Shown here piece by piece: positions 17,180 through 25,107 of a DNA stretch of 64,000 nt (its first letter is position 1; every line of letters begins with the position of its first letter). The notes beneath the pieces are model-generated. The model saw only the letters and a list, made by a program, of their open reading frames with translations. It ran no database searches and had not been told where the DNA came from. The translations under genes and the position numbers were made by a program. Source of the stretch: Prochlorococcus marinus CUG1438 (GTDB lineage: Bacteria; Cyanobacteriota; Cyanobacteriia; PCC-6307; Cyanobiaceae); contig JAEPLS010000001.1 in the NCBI GenBank assembly GCA_017644325.1, forward strand, positions 744,001 through 808,000. The letters run 5' to 3'.

Positions 17180-17548
17180 ATGAATAAATTTGAATTTTTC
17201 AAGACTGGTAGTGTTCAATCAAGTTATGGAGGTCAGTACAGTTATAGGGTAATTGGACCATGTTGCAGACTATATGATAGGGAAGAGTTACCCTGGCCCT
17301 GTTCAAGACTCGCTTGGAGAAGTAAGGAGCCTAGTTGGAGAAGAATAGGCTCTAGGTTCGTTGCTGATATGGCTTCACGAAAATGCCCATCTTACTCAGT
17401 TCAGATTTTGGAGCCTGGATCAAAACCTGTTGAAACAGTTATAACTTTTTTTTCGAAGAAATTTTCTTCTGATATACAAGAATGGTGGTATAGCAAAAAA
17501 CCAGACTCAAAAGAGCCTGGTAATATCTTCCCATCTGAAGTTAGTTAG
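17180..17548 (+). CDS. Trp/Arg/Cys-rich hypothetical protein after petF
   Basis: The 122-residue product (ATG at 17180) has an unusual composition for this genome, with many Trp, Arg and Cys residues in its middle (CCRLYDREELPWPCSR). It resembles a conserved picocyanobacterial protein of unknown function; I do not recognise a domain. The ATG lies only four bases after the petF terminator's T-tract, leaving no room for a Shine-Dalgarno sequence. Either it is translated from read-through or leaderless mRNA, or the start is different. A TTG at 17126 would place its N-terminus across the terminator. Confidence 0.7.
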   Translation: MNKFEFFKTGSVQSSYGGQYSYRVIGPCCRLYDREELPWPCSRLAWRSKEPSWRRIGSRFVADMASRKCPSYSVQILEPGSKPVETVITFFSKKFSSDIQEWWYSKKPDSKEPGNIFPSEVS

Positions 17549-17557
17549 CTTTAAATT

Positions 17558-18121
17558 TTATGCTTTTGGCTTTGGTGGCATGTAACCTTTTAAGCCAGTG
17601 CATTCAAGACTATCAATTGTATTAACTCCAGTTTGTGGGTTAGTTCCACTAGCTCTTTCACATAATGATTTTCTCTGAGATAGATCAAGATTTGCATCTG
17701 TAAAGTCTGCTCCATCTATAATTGCTCCATCAAAAACACTTTTCATTAGCTCACCATTTGTAAGATTCGCATCAGATAAATCAGCATTATCAAAACGTAC
17801 AGCATATGCAATGAGATCTTTCATGTTGGCGCTTTTGAAACTAGAATTCTTTGCAGTTGTTACGCTCATATAGGCGCCTTGTAGATTAGCCTCTCCTAAA
17901 TCTTGATAAGATAAATCATATTTTACAAATTCATTATTTTGAAGATCTGCTCCATGAAGATCTTCTTTCAATCCATCTACTGATGAAGGATCACTAGGAT
18001 AAAGTGCATTAGCAGAAATTGGATTAATAAGTAAACAAACAATTAAAGGAAGAAAAATAAATAGTCTTTTGAAAGACTTATGTAGTGATGAAAAAATAGA
18101 GACCATTTCGATCGACATCAA
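17558..18121 (-). CDS. exported pentapeptide-repeat protein, probably lumenal
   Basis: The 187-residue protein has a signal peptide (about residues 1-38, hydrophobic core LFIFLPLIVCLLINP, likely cleavage after ISANA) and then pentapeptide repeats of the A(D/N)Lxx type (about 55-145: GADLQ, EANLQ, ADLSD, ANLTN, ADFTD, ANLDL). Such proteins form a right-handed quadrilateral beta helix; some are thylakoid lumen proteins. The two cysteines C153 and C169 could form a disulfide. An ATG at 18106 is an alternative start. Its 3' end faces the previous gene nine bases away. Confidence 0.85.
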   Translation of the reverse strand: MMSIEMVSIFSSLHKSFKRLFIFLPLIVCLLINPISANALYPSDPSSVDGLKEDLHGADLQNNEFVKYDLSYQDLGEANLQGAYMSVTTAKNSSFKSANMKDLIAYAVRFDNADLSDANLTNGELMKSVFDGAIIDGADFTDANLDLSQRKSLCERASGTNPQTGVNTIDSLECTGLKGYMPPKPKA

Positions 18122-18192
18122 ATAGAAAAACCTAAGACTATTATTTCATGGGTTGGTCATTTACAACGCTCCTGCTAACGAACTGTTGCAGT

Positions 18193-19131
18193 TTATTTAA
18201 TTTCTGCAGTTAGAAAATCTTTTGCAAGCTGAGTATTTGGAAAAACTTTTTGCGCCTCTTTAAGCAAATCGCTTGGTGTGATTGAATTTTTATTAGTGTA
18301 TCTTGGACTTAAATGAGTAATAATTAATTTTTTTGTATTAGATAATAATGCTGTTTTGGCAGCCATGATTGTTGTGGAATGTAATTTTTCGTAGGCCATG
18401 CTTTCATCCTCCTCTGAAAAAGTCGATTCATGTACGAGTAAATCGGCATTTTTTGATAATGAAACAGCTGATTCGCTAAACACTGTATCAGTGCAATAAA
18501 CAAAACTTTCACCTTTTCTAGGAGGTCCACAGAATTCTTTCCCATCGAATGTCCTACCATCAGCTAATACGACTTTTTTACCTTGTTGCAGTTCTGAATA
18601 AATTGGTCCAGGGGCTATTTTTAGAGACTCTGCTTTTTTGATATCAAATATACCTGGCTTATCTTTTTCACTTACCCTATAACCATAAGCAGGTATTTTA
18701 TGTTTAAGGCAGGCGCAATTTACCTTTATACTATTGTTTTCAAATAAAATTTCATTTTTTGATGCAAAACTTTCAACTTCCACAAAATGCAATGGAAACG
18801 ACAATTTGCAAAAACTACTTCTAAGTGCAGAATTTATAAAACTTCGAAGTTCGGATGGACCATAAATTTCAATACCCTTATTATTTCCTGATAAACCTAA
18901 GGTGGCCAATAGTCCAGGTAAACCATAAATATGGTCTCCATGCATATGAGTAATAAAGATCTTCTTAATTTGTGAAGATTTAATATTACTTTTTATGATT
19001 TGATGCTGTGTTCCCTCTCCACAGTCAAAAAGCCAAACTTCTGAAGATTGTGTTAATTTAAGAGCTATTGAAGAAACATTTCTATTTGAAGTAGGGACTC
19101 CAGAACTTGTTCCTAAGAAGGTAATATTCAC
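18193..19131 (-). CDS. rnz: ribonuclease Z (tRNA 3' endonuclease)
   Basis: RNase Z trims tRNA precursors at the 3' end. This is relevant here because the tRNA genes in the window do not encode CCA. The metal site THMHGDH (H62, H64, D66, H67) and the later ADLLVHESTF and HLSPRY motifs are present in the expected order. The length of 312 residues is normal for the short bacterial form. The enzyme is cytoplasmic. Confidence 0.95.
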   Translation of the reverse strand: MNITFLGTSSGVPTSNRNVSSIALKLTQSSEVWLFDCGEGTQHQIIKSNIKSSQIKKIFITHMHGDHIYGLPGLLATLGLSGNNKGIEIYGPSELRSFINSALRSSFCKLSFPLHFVEVESFASKNEILFENNSIKVNCACLKHKIPAYGYRVSEKDKPGIFDIKKAESLKIAPGPIYSELQQGKKVVLADGRTFDGKEFCGPPRKGESFVYCTDTVFSESAVSLSKNADLLVHESTFSEEDESMAYEKLHSTTIMAAKTALLSNTKKLIITHLSPRYTNKNSITPSDLLKEAQKVFPNTQLAKDFLTAEIK

Positions 19132-19220
19132 TTAATATAGTATTTTTATTTTTGATATCTGGATTTAATCTAGACTTCTAGCCAAACTTAGGCAAATTAA
19201 GAATTCGTTTTTTAAACAAA

Positions 19221-20606
19221 GTGATACTTAAATCAAAAAAAATATATAGTAAATTTTGTTTAATAAGCATAATAATTTTTTGTTTTTTTCATACTCGCAC
19301 TGCATCAGCTTCAGTTGAACCTATAATAAATGTACTTATTCTAAAAGATAAAAATATTAGAATTAGGTCAGATAGATCAATTCCATTAACAATTAAAGGT
19401 CGAAGATTTTCTAGCAAAAAAATTAAAGGTTTAACTTTAAAAAACCAAAATAATAGAACTACTTTATTTTTTGATAAGAAAAAACAAAAAATCTATGACT
19501 TAAAAAAAGAAGAAAAATTTCTAGTGAGCTCCTCTGATAGAAGAGGTATTTGGGTTGGTCAGAAAAGATACGCAGGTAAATTGAAGATTTTTATACTTAA
19601 TAATGAAATATTGGTAGTTAATGTGCTTGGGATGGAGAAGTATCTTACTAGTGTGGTGGGTTCAGAAATGCCTGCTAAGTGGCCTTTGGAAGCATTAAAA
19701 GCTCAAGCTATTGCATCAAGAACTTATGCCTTAAAGCAAAAAGGAAATTCTCTATACGATATTGACTCTACAAATAAGAATCAGGTTTATATTGGACTCG
19801 AGGCAGGCACATATAAAACTAAAAGGGCAGTAAATAGTACTAGATCATTAGTTTTGACATATAAAAATAAGTTAATTAATTCTTTATTTCATAGCAGTTC
19901 TGCAGGTATGACTGAAAATAGTCAAGATGTATGGACGACAAAATATCCATATTTATCTAGTGTTAAAGACTTTGATAAAAATAACCCAAAACTACGATGG
20001 AATAAAAAGTTCTCAAATTCCCAATTGCAAAAACTATTTCCAAGGATTGGAGGAATAAGACAAATAGAAATTTTAAATATTACAAGTACGGGTAGGGTAA
20101 GAAATGTAAGAATTCAAGGTGATTATGGAACTGATGTAATTTCGGGAGTTGATATTAGAAAAAGATTGAACCTTAAAAGTACTCTAGCAAGATTTAAATT
20201 TATTGAAGACAATAATACTGAATCTGGAGGTGAGAGCCCTAAATTATTATCAACTAAAAGATTAGAAGATAAATTCTTAACATATATTGTGAGAGAAGGT
20301 GATAACTTGTCTGATATTGCTTATCAGAATAACGCAAATTTATACGAAATTATTACTTTAAATAATATTAAAGATCCATCATTAATAAACATAAATCAAA
20401 CATTATTAATTCCAAGAAAATTCCATAATAATGCCCCTCCAAGAGATATGATTTTATTAGTTTCAGGATATGGTTCTGGCCATGGCGTAGGAATGAGTCA
20501 ATGGGGAGCTAAATATTTAGCATCTAAGGGCCAAAAAGCTGAAAAAATATTAAAACATTTTTATAAGGGTGTTGAAATAAAGCCGTTTAAAAAATATTTT
20601 CTATAA
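19221..20606 (+). CDS. secreted SpoIID-family protein with an internal LysM domain
   Basis: The 461-residue protein has an N-terminal signal sequence (hydrophobic core at about 12-24). The SpoIID amidase/transglycosylase-like domain follows: GMEKYLTSVVGSEMPAKWP (137-155), AIASRTYAL (163-171), and the final GSGHGVGMSQWGA (418-430). Between about 354 and 398 a LysM repeat (YIVREGDNLSDIA...LLIP) interrupts the domain before its last motif. Together these point to peptidoglycan binding and cleavage in the periplasm. The start is GTG at 19221. Confidence 0.88.
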   Translation: MILKSKKIYSKFCLISIIIFCFFHTRTASASVEPIINVLILKDKNIRIRSDRSIPLTIKGRRFSSKKIKGLTLKNQNNRTTLFFDKKKQKIYDLKKEEKFLVSSSDRRGIWVGQKRYAGKLKIFILNNEILVVNVLGMEKYLTSVVGSEMPAKWPLEALKAQAIASRTYALKQKGNSLYDIDSTNKNQVYIGLEAGTYKTKRAVNSTRSLVLTYKNKLINSLFHSSSAGMTENSQDVWTTKYPYLSSVKDFDKNNPKLRWNKKFSNSQLQKLFPRIGGIRQIEILNITSTGRVRNVRIQGDYGTDVISGVDIRKRLNLKSTLARFKFIEDNNTESGGESPKLLSTKRLEDKFLTYIVREGDNLSDIAYQNNANLYEIITLNNIKDPSLININQTLLIPRKFHNNAPPRDMILLVSGYGSGHGVGMSQWGAKYLASKGQKAEKILKHFYKGVEIKPFKKYFL

Positions 20607-20609
20607 AAA

Positions 20610-21527
20610 TTATCTTGCATTAAGGACCAATTTGGGATTTATATTAGTTCGTTCATGATTAAAAAAGCCTATACCAAGAAGATTGGTTCTGGAATCTATT
20701 AACTTTATAGGTTCTTTATAGTCAAAAGTTTTGCTTTTATTTAAGTAGTTAAAATTAACTGTAATTGCTCTGCCAGTTTGCCAAAAATTGATTTCTTCTT
20801 CTTTATTCAAGATTAATGTTGAAATATGATTAAGAGCAGAAATTGTGGGAACAATAAGATTTGTAGTTTTATTTTTATCTTTACCCATATCCGATAGCTT
20901 AATGGAATTTTGTTCGTGAAAGCCACAAGCTGATATTCTTTTTAATTGTAAAAGGCAACCCTCTGAATTAAGAGCTTTCCCTAAATCTCTTGCGATTGCC
21001 CTTATATATGTACCTGCGGAACATTTGACTTTTATTTCTACGATTCCGTTTATTTGGTCCCAATTCATTAATATTAGATCATCTATTTTTACTTCCCTTG
21101 AGGCTAATTCAAAATTTTGATTCTTGAAAAATTTTTTATAAGCTCTCTCACCATTAACGTGAACACTAGATACTTTTGGTGGGATCTGTTTAAAGATTCC
21201 TCTGAAATTATTTAAATATTGATCTAATTCCTTATTAGAAATTGTGGGCCAATCTTTCTGATTAATTATGTTACCGTGAATGTCGTCAGTATCTGTTCTA
21301 ATCCCTAATTTAATTTGTCCTATGTAAGTTTTTCCTTGAGGAAGATATTGAATAAATCTTGTTGCATTACCAATTGCTATTGGTAATGTTCCAGTAACCT
21401 CTGGATCAAGCGTCCCTGTATGTCCAACTTTTTTTGTATCTAGCAACTTTCTTATTTGTTTAACACAATCATGGGAAGTACAGCCTTTATCTTTATTTAT
21501 TACTAAAAATCCATCTTTAGTTTGCAT
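20610..21527 (-). CDS. truB: tRNA pseudouridine-55 synthase
   Basis: TruB makes pseudouridine 55 in the T loop of tRNAs. The motif [12 protein letters not shown] holds the catalytic Asp41, and [13 protein letters not shown] is the second conserved site. With 305 residues it matches the usual bacterial enzyme, including a short C-terminal tail. It converges on the SpoIID gene, its stop lying three bases away. Confidence 0.95.
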   Translation of the reverse strand: MQTKDGFLVINKDKGCTSHDCVKQIRKLLDTKKVGHTGTLDPEVTGTLPIAIGNATRFIQYLPQGKTYIGQIKLGIRTDTDDIHGNIINQKDWPTISNKELDQYLNNFRGIFKQIPPKVSSVHVNGERAYKKFFKNQNFELASREVKIDDLILMNWDQINGIVEIKVKCSAGTYIRAIARDLGKALNSEGCLLQLKRISACGFHEQNSIKLSDMGKDKNKTTNLIVPTISALNHISTLILNKEEEINFWQTGRAITVNFNYLNKSKTFDYKEPIKLIDSRTNLLGIGFFNHERTNINPKLVLNAR

Positions 21528-21581
21528 TTTTAATATTAAGAATACTTTGAGAAAGATTTATATTCATCCTATGATTTTTAC

Positions 21582-22343
21582 TTGAAAATTAATAGTAGGA
21601 AATTGAAAAACAATAGTTTTATTTTAAAAGAGTTTCTAGATAATGCTTTTAATTTGAAATCACATTTAATGGAATTCTTTTCAATGAAAGAATCTGACTT
21701 AGATGGGTTTCTTGCAAATGCAAAAATGAATTTAGCAAATTTACATCCTGGTGATGCTCTAAGTGATGTTTCAGATTTTTATAGTGAGATTGTTGGAGAT
21801 CGTCATGTGGCAGATTTGGCTGCTTGGCATATTACAAGTAAAGAATATATTACTGATACGTTGAAGTTGCAGCAGAGATTTTCTCGAGGTTTGGTTTTGG
21901 ATTTTGGAGGAGGTATTGGAACGCATGCTATAGCTAATGCTATGTCTTCAAAAGTTGAGCAAGTTTTTTTTGTAGATATTAATCAAACAAATAGAAATTT
22001 TGTTGAATATAGAGCTAAGGAATTAGGAATCGAAAAAAAACTTACTTTTTGTACGACAATTAAAGATACACAAATACAGAAATTTGATACGATAATTTGC
22101 CTTGATGTTTTGGAACATCTTGCTGATCCATCTTCCCAAATTGAAATATTTAATGAAATTATGCATTCTAATTCTATTGCTGTATTCAATTGGTATTTTT
22201 ATAAAGGAGAAAAAAAAGAATACCCTTTCCACCTCGACGATAGTCAAGTTATAGAGGCCTTTTTTAGGACACTTCAGTCAAATTTTTTAGAAGTTTTTCA
22301 TCCTATTCTTATAACTACAAGGGCTTATAAAAAAATCAGATAA
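21582..22343 (+). CDS. SAM-dependent methyltransferase
   Basis: The 253-residue protein has a class I methyltransferase core: [14 protein letters not shown] (about 107-120) binds S-adenosylmethionine, [10 protein letters not shown] follows as motif II, and [15 protein letters not shown] is motif IV. The N-terminal 80 residues resemble no domain I recognise. The substrate is unknown. The start is TTG at 21582; the next ATG (M33) would cut into the first helix. Its 3' end overlaps the convergent rpmA by eight bases. Confidence 0.78.
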   Translation: MKINSRKLKNNSFILKEFLDNAFNLKSHLMEFFSMKESDLDGFLANAKMNLANLHPGDALSDVSDFYSEIVGDRHVADLAAWHITSKEYITDTLKLQQRFSRGLVLDFGGGIGTHAIANAMSSKVEQVFFVDINQTNRNFVEYRAKELGIEKKLTFCTTIKDTQIQKFDTIICLDVLEHLADPSSQIEIFNEIMHSNSIAVFNWYFYKGEKKEYPFHLDDSQVIEAFFRTLQSNFLEVFHPILITTRAYKKIR

Positions 22344-22596
22344 CTATATTTACTCTTTTTCTATTTCTTAAATTTCTTTTTATACTTTCAAAACTTACGG
22401 TTCCTTCTTTGAGAGCGAATAGGGTGTCATCTTTACCCTTCCCAACGTTAATTCCAGGCAAAAAGGAGGTACCCCTTTGGCGAATCAAAATTGATCCAGC
22501 AGTAACTTTTTCACCACCATAAGCTTTTACACCCAATCTTTTTGAGTTTGAATCCCGACCGTTTCTTGTTGAACCTGTTCCCTTTTTGTGTGCCAT
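22336..22596 (-). CDS. rpmA: ribosomal protein bL27
   Basis: The 86-residue protein begins [16 protein letters not shown], the standard bL27 N-terminal tail reaching the peptidyl-transferase centre, and continues with the [13 protein letters not shown] beta-barrel core. No cleavable N-terminal extension is present, unlike Firmicute L27. It follows rplU nine bases downstream as an operon. Confidence 0.97.
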   Translation of the reverse strand: MAHKKGTGSTRNGRDSNSKRLGVKAYGGEKVTAGSILIRQRGTSFLPGINVGKGKDDTLFALKEGTVSFESIKRNLRNRKRVNIVI

Positions 22597-22605
22597 TAGA
22601 AATGA

Positions 22606-23046
22606 TTAATTTGTGGTTTTTTCAGATTTTGGTTTAGTTTCCTTTTTGACAGCCTCTTTTTTAGTAGAAGACTTAGTGGAATTTTTACCTACCGATATAG
22701 ATCTTACCATAACTCTTGTGAGTTCTTGTCTGTGACCCATTTTTCTTCTTGTCTTTTTTTTTGGACGCATTTTGTACACTAAAATTTTCTTATCTCTTTT
22801 GTGAGAAACTACTTCTAATTCAATCTTTGCATCCTTTACATAAGGGTTACCAATAGCAATAGAGTTTTTATCTTTAAGAAGTAAAACTTTCTCAAGTATT
22901 ATTTTTTCTTTTTCTTTAGCGTTAACTCTATCGATATCATAATATCTATCAACTTCAAACCAAAATTGTTGTCCTGATGTTTCTGCTATTGCGTACAATT
23001 CATTACTTTTGGAAGAATTGTTTGATGATTTTTTTGAATTTGTCAT
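22606..23046 (-). CDS. rplU: ribosomal protein bL21 with extended ends
   Basis: The central 100 residues are bL21 (YAIAETSGQQFWFEVDRYYDID, then MRPKKKTRRKMGHRQ). The protein is 146 residues, against about 103 in E. coli. A Ser/Asn/Lys-rich N-terminal tail of about 15 residues and a Lys/Ser/Thr-rich C-terminal tail of about 25 account for the difference. It lies in the large ribosomal subunit and is co-transcribed with rpmA. The upstream region is shared with the divergent kaiB. Confidence 0.95.
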   Translation of the reverse strand: MTNSKKSSNNSSKSNELYAIAETSGQQFWFEVDRYYDIDRVNAKEKEKIILEKVLLLKDKNSIAIGNPYVKDAKIELEVVSHKRDKKILVYKMRPKKKTRRKMGHRQELTRVMVRSISVGKNSTKSSTKKEAVKKETKPKSEKTTN

Positions 23047-23191
23047 GTTTTAGGGACGCTATCAGGCTCAAATATAAAATTTGATTAAGCCTAGTAAGCA
23101 ATCATAATAATTTGTTTATTTTCTTATTTTGTAGTGTAATAAGTCAAGGGCTGATCTAAATCTTTTATATCAATTTGAGGAACCATAAACA

Positions 23192-23509
23192 ATGGCAGCA
23201 AGAAAAACATACATTTTAAAACTCTATGTTGCTGGGAATACTCCTAATTCAATGAGAGCTTTGAACACTTTAAGAGAAATTTTAGAAAATGAGTTTAAAG
23301 GAGTTTATGCTTTAAAGGTTATTGATGTACTTAAACAACCGCAACTTGCGGAGGAAGATAAAATTTTAGCTACCCCAACTTTAGCTAAAATTTTACCTCC
23401 ACCAGTTAGAAGAATAATTGGCGACCTTTCAGATAGAGAAAAAGTTTTGATCGGTTTGGATCTACTTTTTGATGAATTAACTGAAACTGAATATAGTGGA
23501 GATAAATAA
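23192..23509 (+). CDS. kaiB: circadian clock protein KaiB
   Basis: KaiB is the fold-switching clock protein that binds the CI ring of KaiC. The 105-residue frame contains the family core '[19 protein letters not shown]' and the [18 protein letters not shown]-terminal segment. A GAGG lies about 12 bases before the ATG. It is followed by kaiC 62 bases downstream, but no kaiA lies upstream: the 145 bases back to rplU cannot hold one. Without KaiA the timing mechanism probably differs from that of Synechococcus. Confidence 0.97.
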   Translation: MAARKTYILKLYVAGNTPNSMRALNTLREILENEFKGVYALKVIDVLKQPQLAEEDKILATPTLAKILPPPVRRIIGDLSDREKVLIGLDLLFDELTETEYSGDK

Positions 23510-23571
23510 CACATAGAAAACCTTCTTAGAAAAATGAATTTCATTTTTATTTAAGTTTTTTTTACAAAAAT

Positions 23572-25101
23572 ATGAAAGATAAGAAATTTGCCAAATCAAA
23601 CAAAATGCAAGTCCAAAAATTGCCAACCGGCATAGAGGGGTTTGATGATGTTTGTAGAGGTGGACTCCCTGTATCCAGAAGTACACTGGTTAGTGGTACA
23701 TCAGGGACTGGTAAAACTGTTTTTTCTCTTCAATACTTACATCACGGGATTTGCAATTTTGATGAGCCTGGAATCTTTGTTACTTTTGAAGAATCGCCTT
23801 TAGACATAATTAGAAACGCGGCTAGCTTCGGATGGGATTTACAAAAATTAATCGATCAAAATAAGTTATTTATATTAGATGCTTCTCCTGATCCTGATGG
23901 TCAAGATGTCGCGGGTAGTTTTGACTTATCTGGTCTTATTGAAAGAATTAGTTACGCAATAAGGAAATATAAAGCTAAAAGAGTTGCAATAGATTCAATA
24001 ACTGCTGTTTTCCAACAATATGATGCAATTTATGTTGTTAGAAGGGAAATATTTAGACTAATTGCGAGATTAAAAGAAATAGGAGTAACTACAGTTATGA
24101 CTACAGAACGGGTTGATGATTACGGACCTATTGCTAGATATGGAGTAGAAGAATTTGTATCTGATAATGTTGTCTTATTAAGGAATGTTTTAGAGTCAGA
24201 GAAGAGAAGAAGAACTTTAGAAGTTTTAAAGTTAAGAGGTACTGTTCATATGAAAGGTGAATACCCATTCACTATGGGTATTGATGGTATAAGTGTGTTT
24301 GCTCTTGGCGCAATGAGACTAACCCAAAGATCATCGAATATTAGAATTAGTTCAGGAGTTAAAGATCTCGACGATATGTGTGGTGGCGGTTATTTCCAAG
24401 ATTCCATAATTCTCGCTACAGGAGCTACTGGTACAGGGAAGACAATGTTAGTATCAAAATTTGTAGAAGATGCATATAACAATAGTGAAAGAGCAATACT
24501 ATTCGCTTACGAAGAATCAAGAGCGCAATTGCTTAGGAATGCCACTAGTTGGGGAATAGACTTTGAAAAGATGGAAAGTGATGGATTATTAAAAATTATT
24601 TGTGCATATCCTGAATCAACTGGCCTTGAGGATCACTTGCAAATAATAAAAACGCAAATTAACCAATTTAAACCAAAGAGAATGGCGATAGATTCCCTTT
24701 CAGCATTAGCAAGAGGTGTAAGTTTAAATGCATTTAGACAGTTTGTAATTGCAGTGACAGGTTATACAAAACAGGAAGAGATAGCAGGCTTTTTTACCAA
24801 TACTGCAGAAGAATTCATGGGAAGTCATTCTATTACTGATTCTCACATCTCCACAATTACAGATACCATTTTATTGCTCCAATATGTTGAAATAAAAGGA
24901 GAGATGGCAAGGGCTTTAAATGTCTTTAAAATGAGAGGATCATGGCACGACAAAAGAATAAGAGAATTTATTATCACTAATAAAGGACCTGAAATAAAAG
25001 ATTCTTTTTCAAACTTTGAGCAGATATTTAGTGGAGCCCCTCACAGAGTTGTACCTGATCAAAGTGTTCAAAATGTTTTTAAAGGTTTAGAAAATAATTA
25101 G
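23572..25101 (+). CDS. kaiC: circadian clock protein KaiC
   Basis: KaiC is the double-domain RecA-like clock ATPase/autokinase. The CI Walker A GTSGTGKT (42-49) with E73/E74, and the CII Walker A GATGTGKT (284-291) with E314/E315, are intact. The CII phosphorylation sites are present as S427 and T428 in HISTIT, with T422 nearby. The C-terminal tail that in S. elongatus carries the KaiA-binding loop is also present (SGAPHRVVPDQ), although no kaiA is seen here. The length of 509 is close to the 519 of S. elongatus. Confidence 0.97.
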   Translation: MKDKKFAKSNKMQVQKLPTGIEGFDDVCRGGLPVSRSTLVSGTSGTGKTVFSLQYLHHGICNFDEPGIFVTFEESPLDIIRNAASFGWDLQKLIDQNKLFILDASPDPDGQDVAGSFDLSGLIERISYAIRKYKAKRVAIDSITAVFQQYDAIYVVRREIFRLIARLKEIGVTTVMTTERVDDYGPIARYGVEEFVSDNVVLLRNVLESEKRRRTLEVLKLRGTVHMKGEYPFTMGIDGISVFALGAMRLTQRSSNIRISSGVKDLDDMCGGGYFQDSIILATGATGTGKTMLVSKFVEDAYNNSERAILFAYEESRAQLLRNATSWGIDFEKMESDGLLKIICAYPESTGLEDHLQIIKTQINQFKPKRMAIDSLSALARGVSLNAFRQFVIAVTGYTKQEEIAGFFTNTAEEFMGSHSITDSHISTITDTILLLQYVEIKGEMARALNVFKMRGSWHDKRIREFIITNKGPEIKDSFSNFEQIFSGAPHRVVPDQSVQNVFKGLENN

Positions 25102-25107
25102 GTAAAC

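Noticed and set aside
23047-23191. possible kaiA remnant upstream of kaiB
   Set aside because: The 145-base spacer has no open frame with KaiA-like residues; it looks like a plain divergent promoter region.
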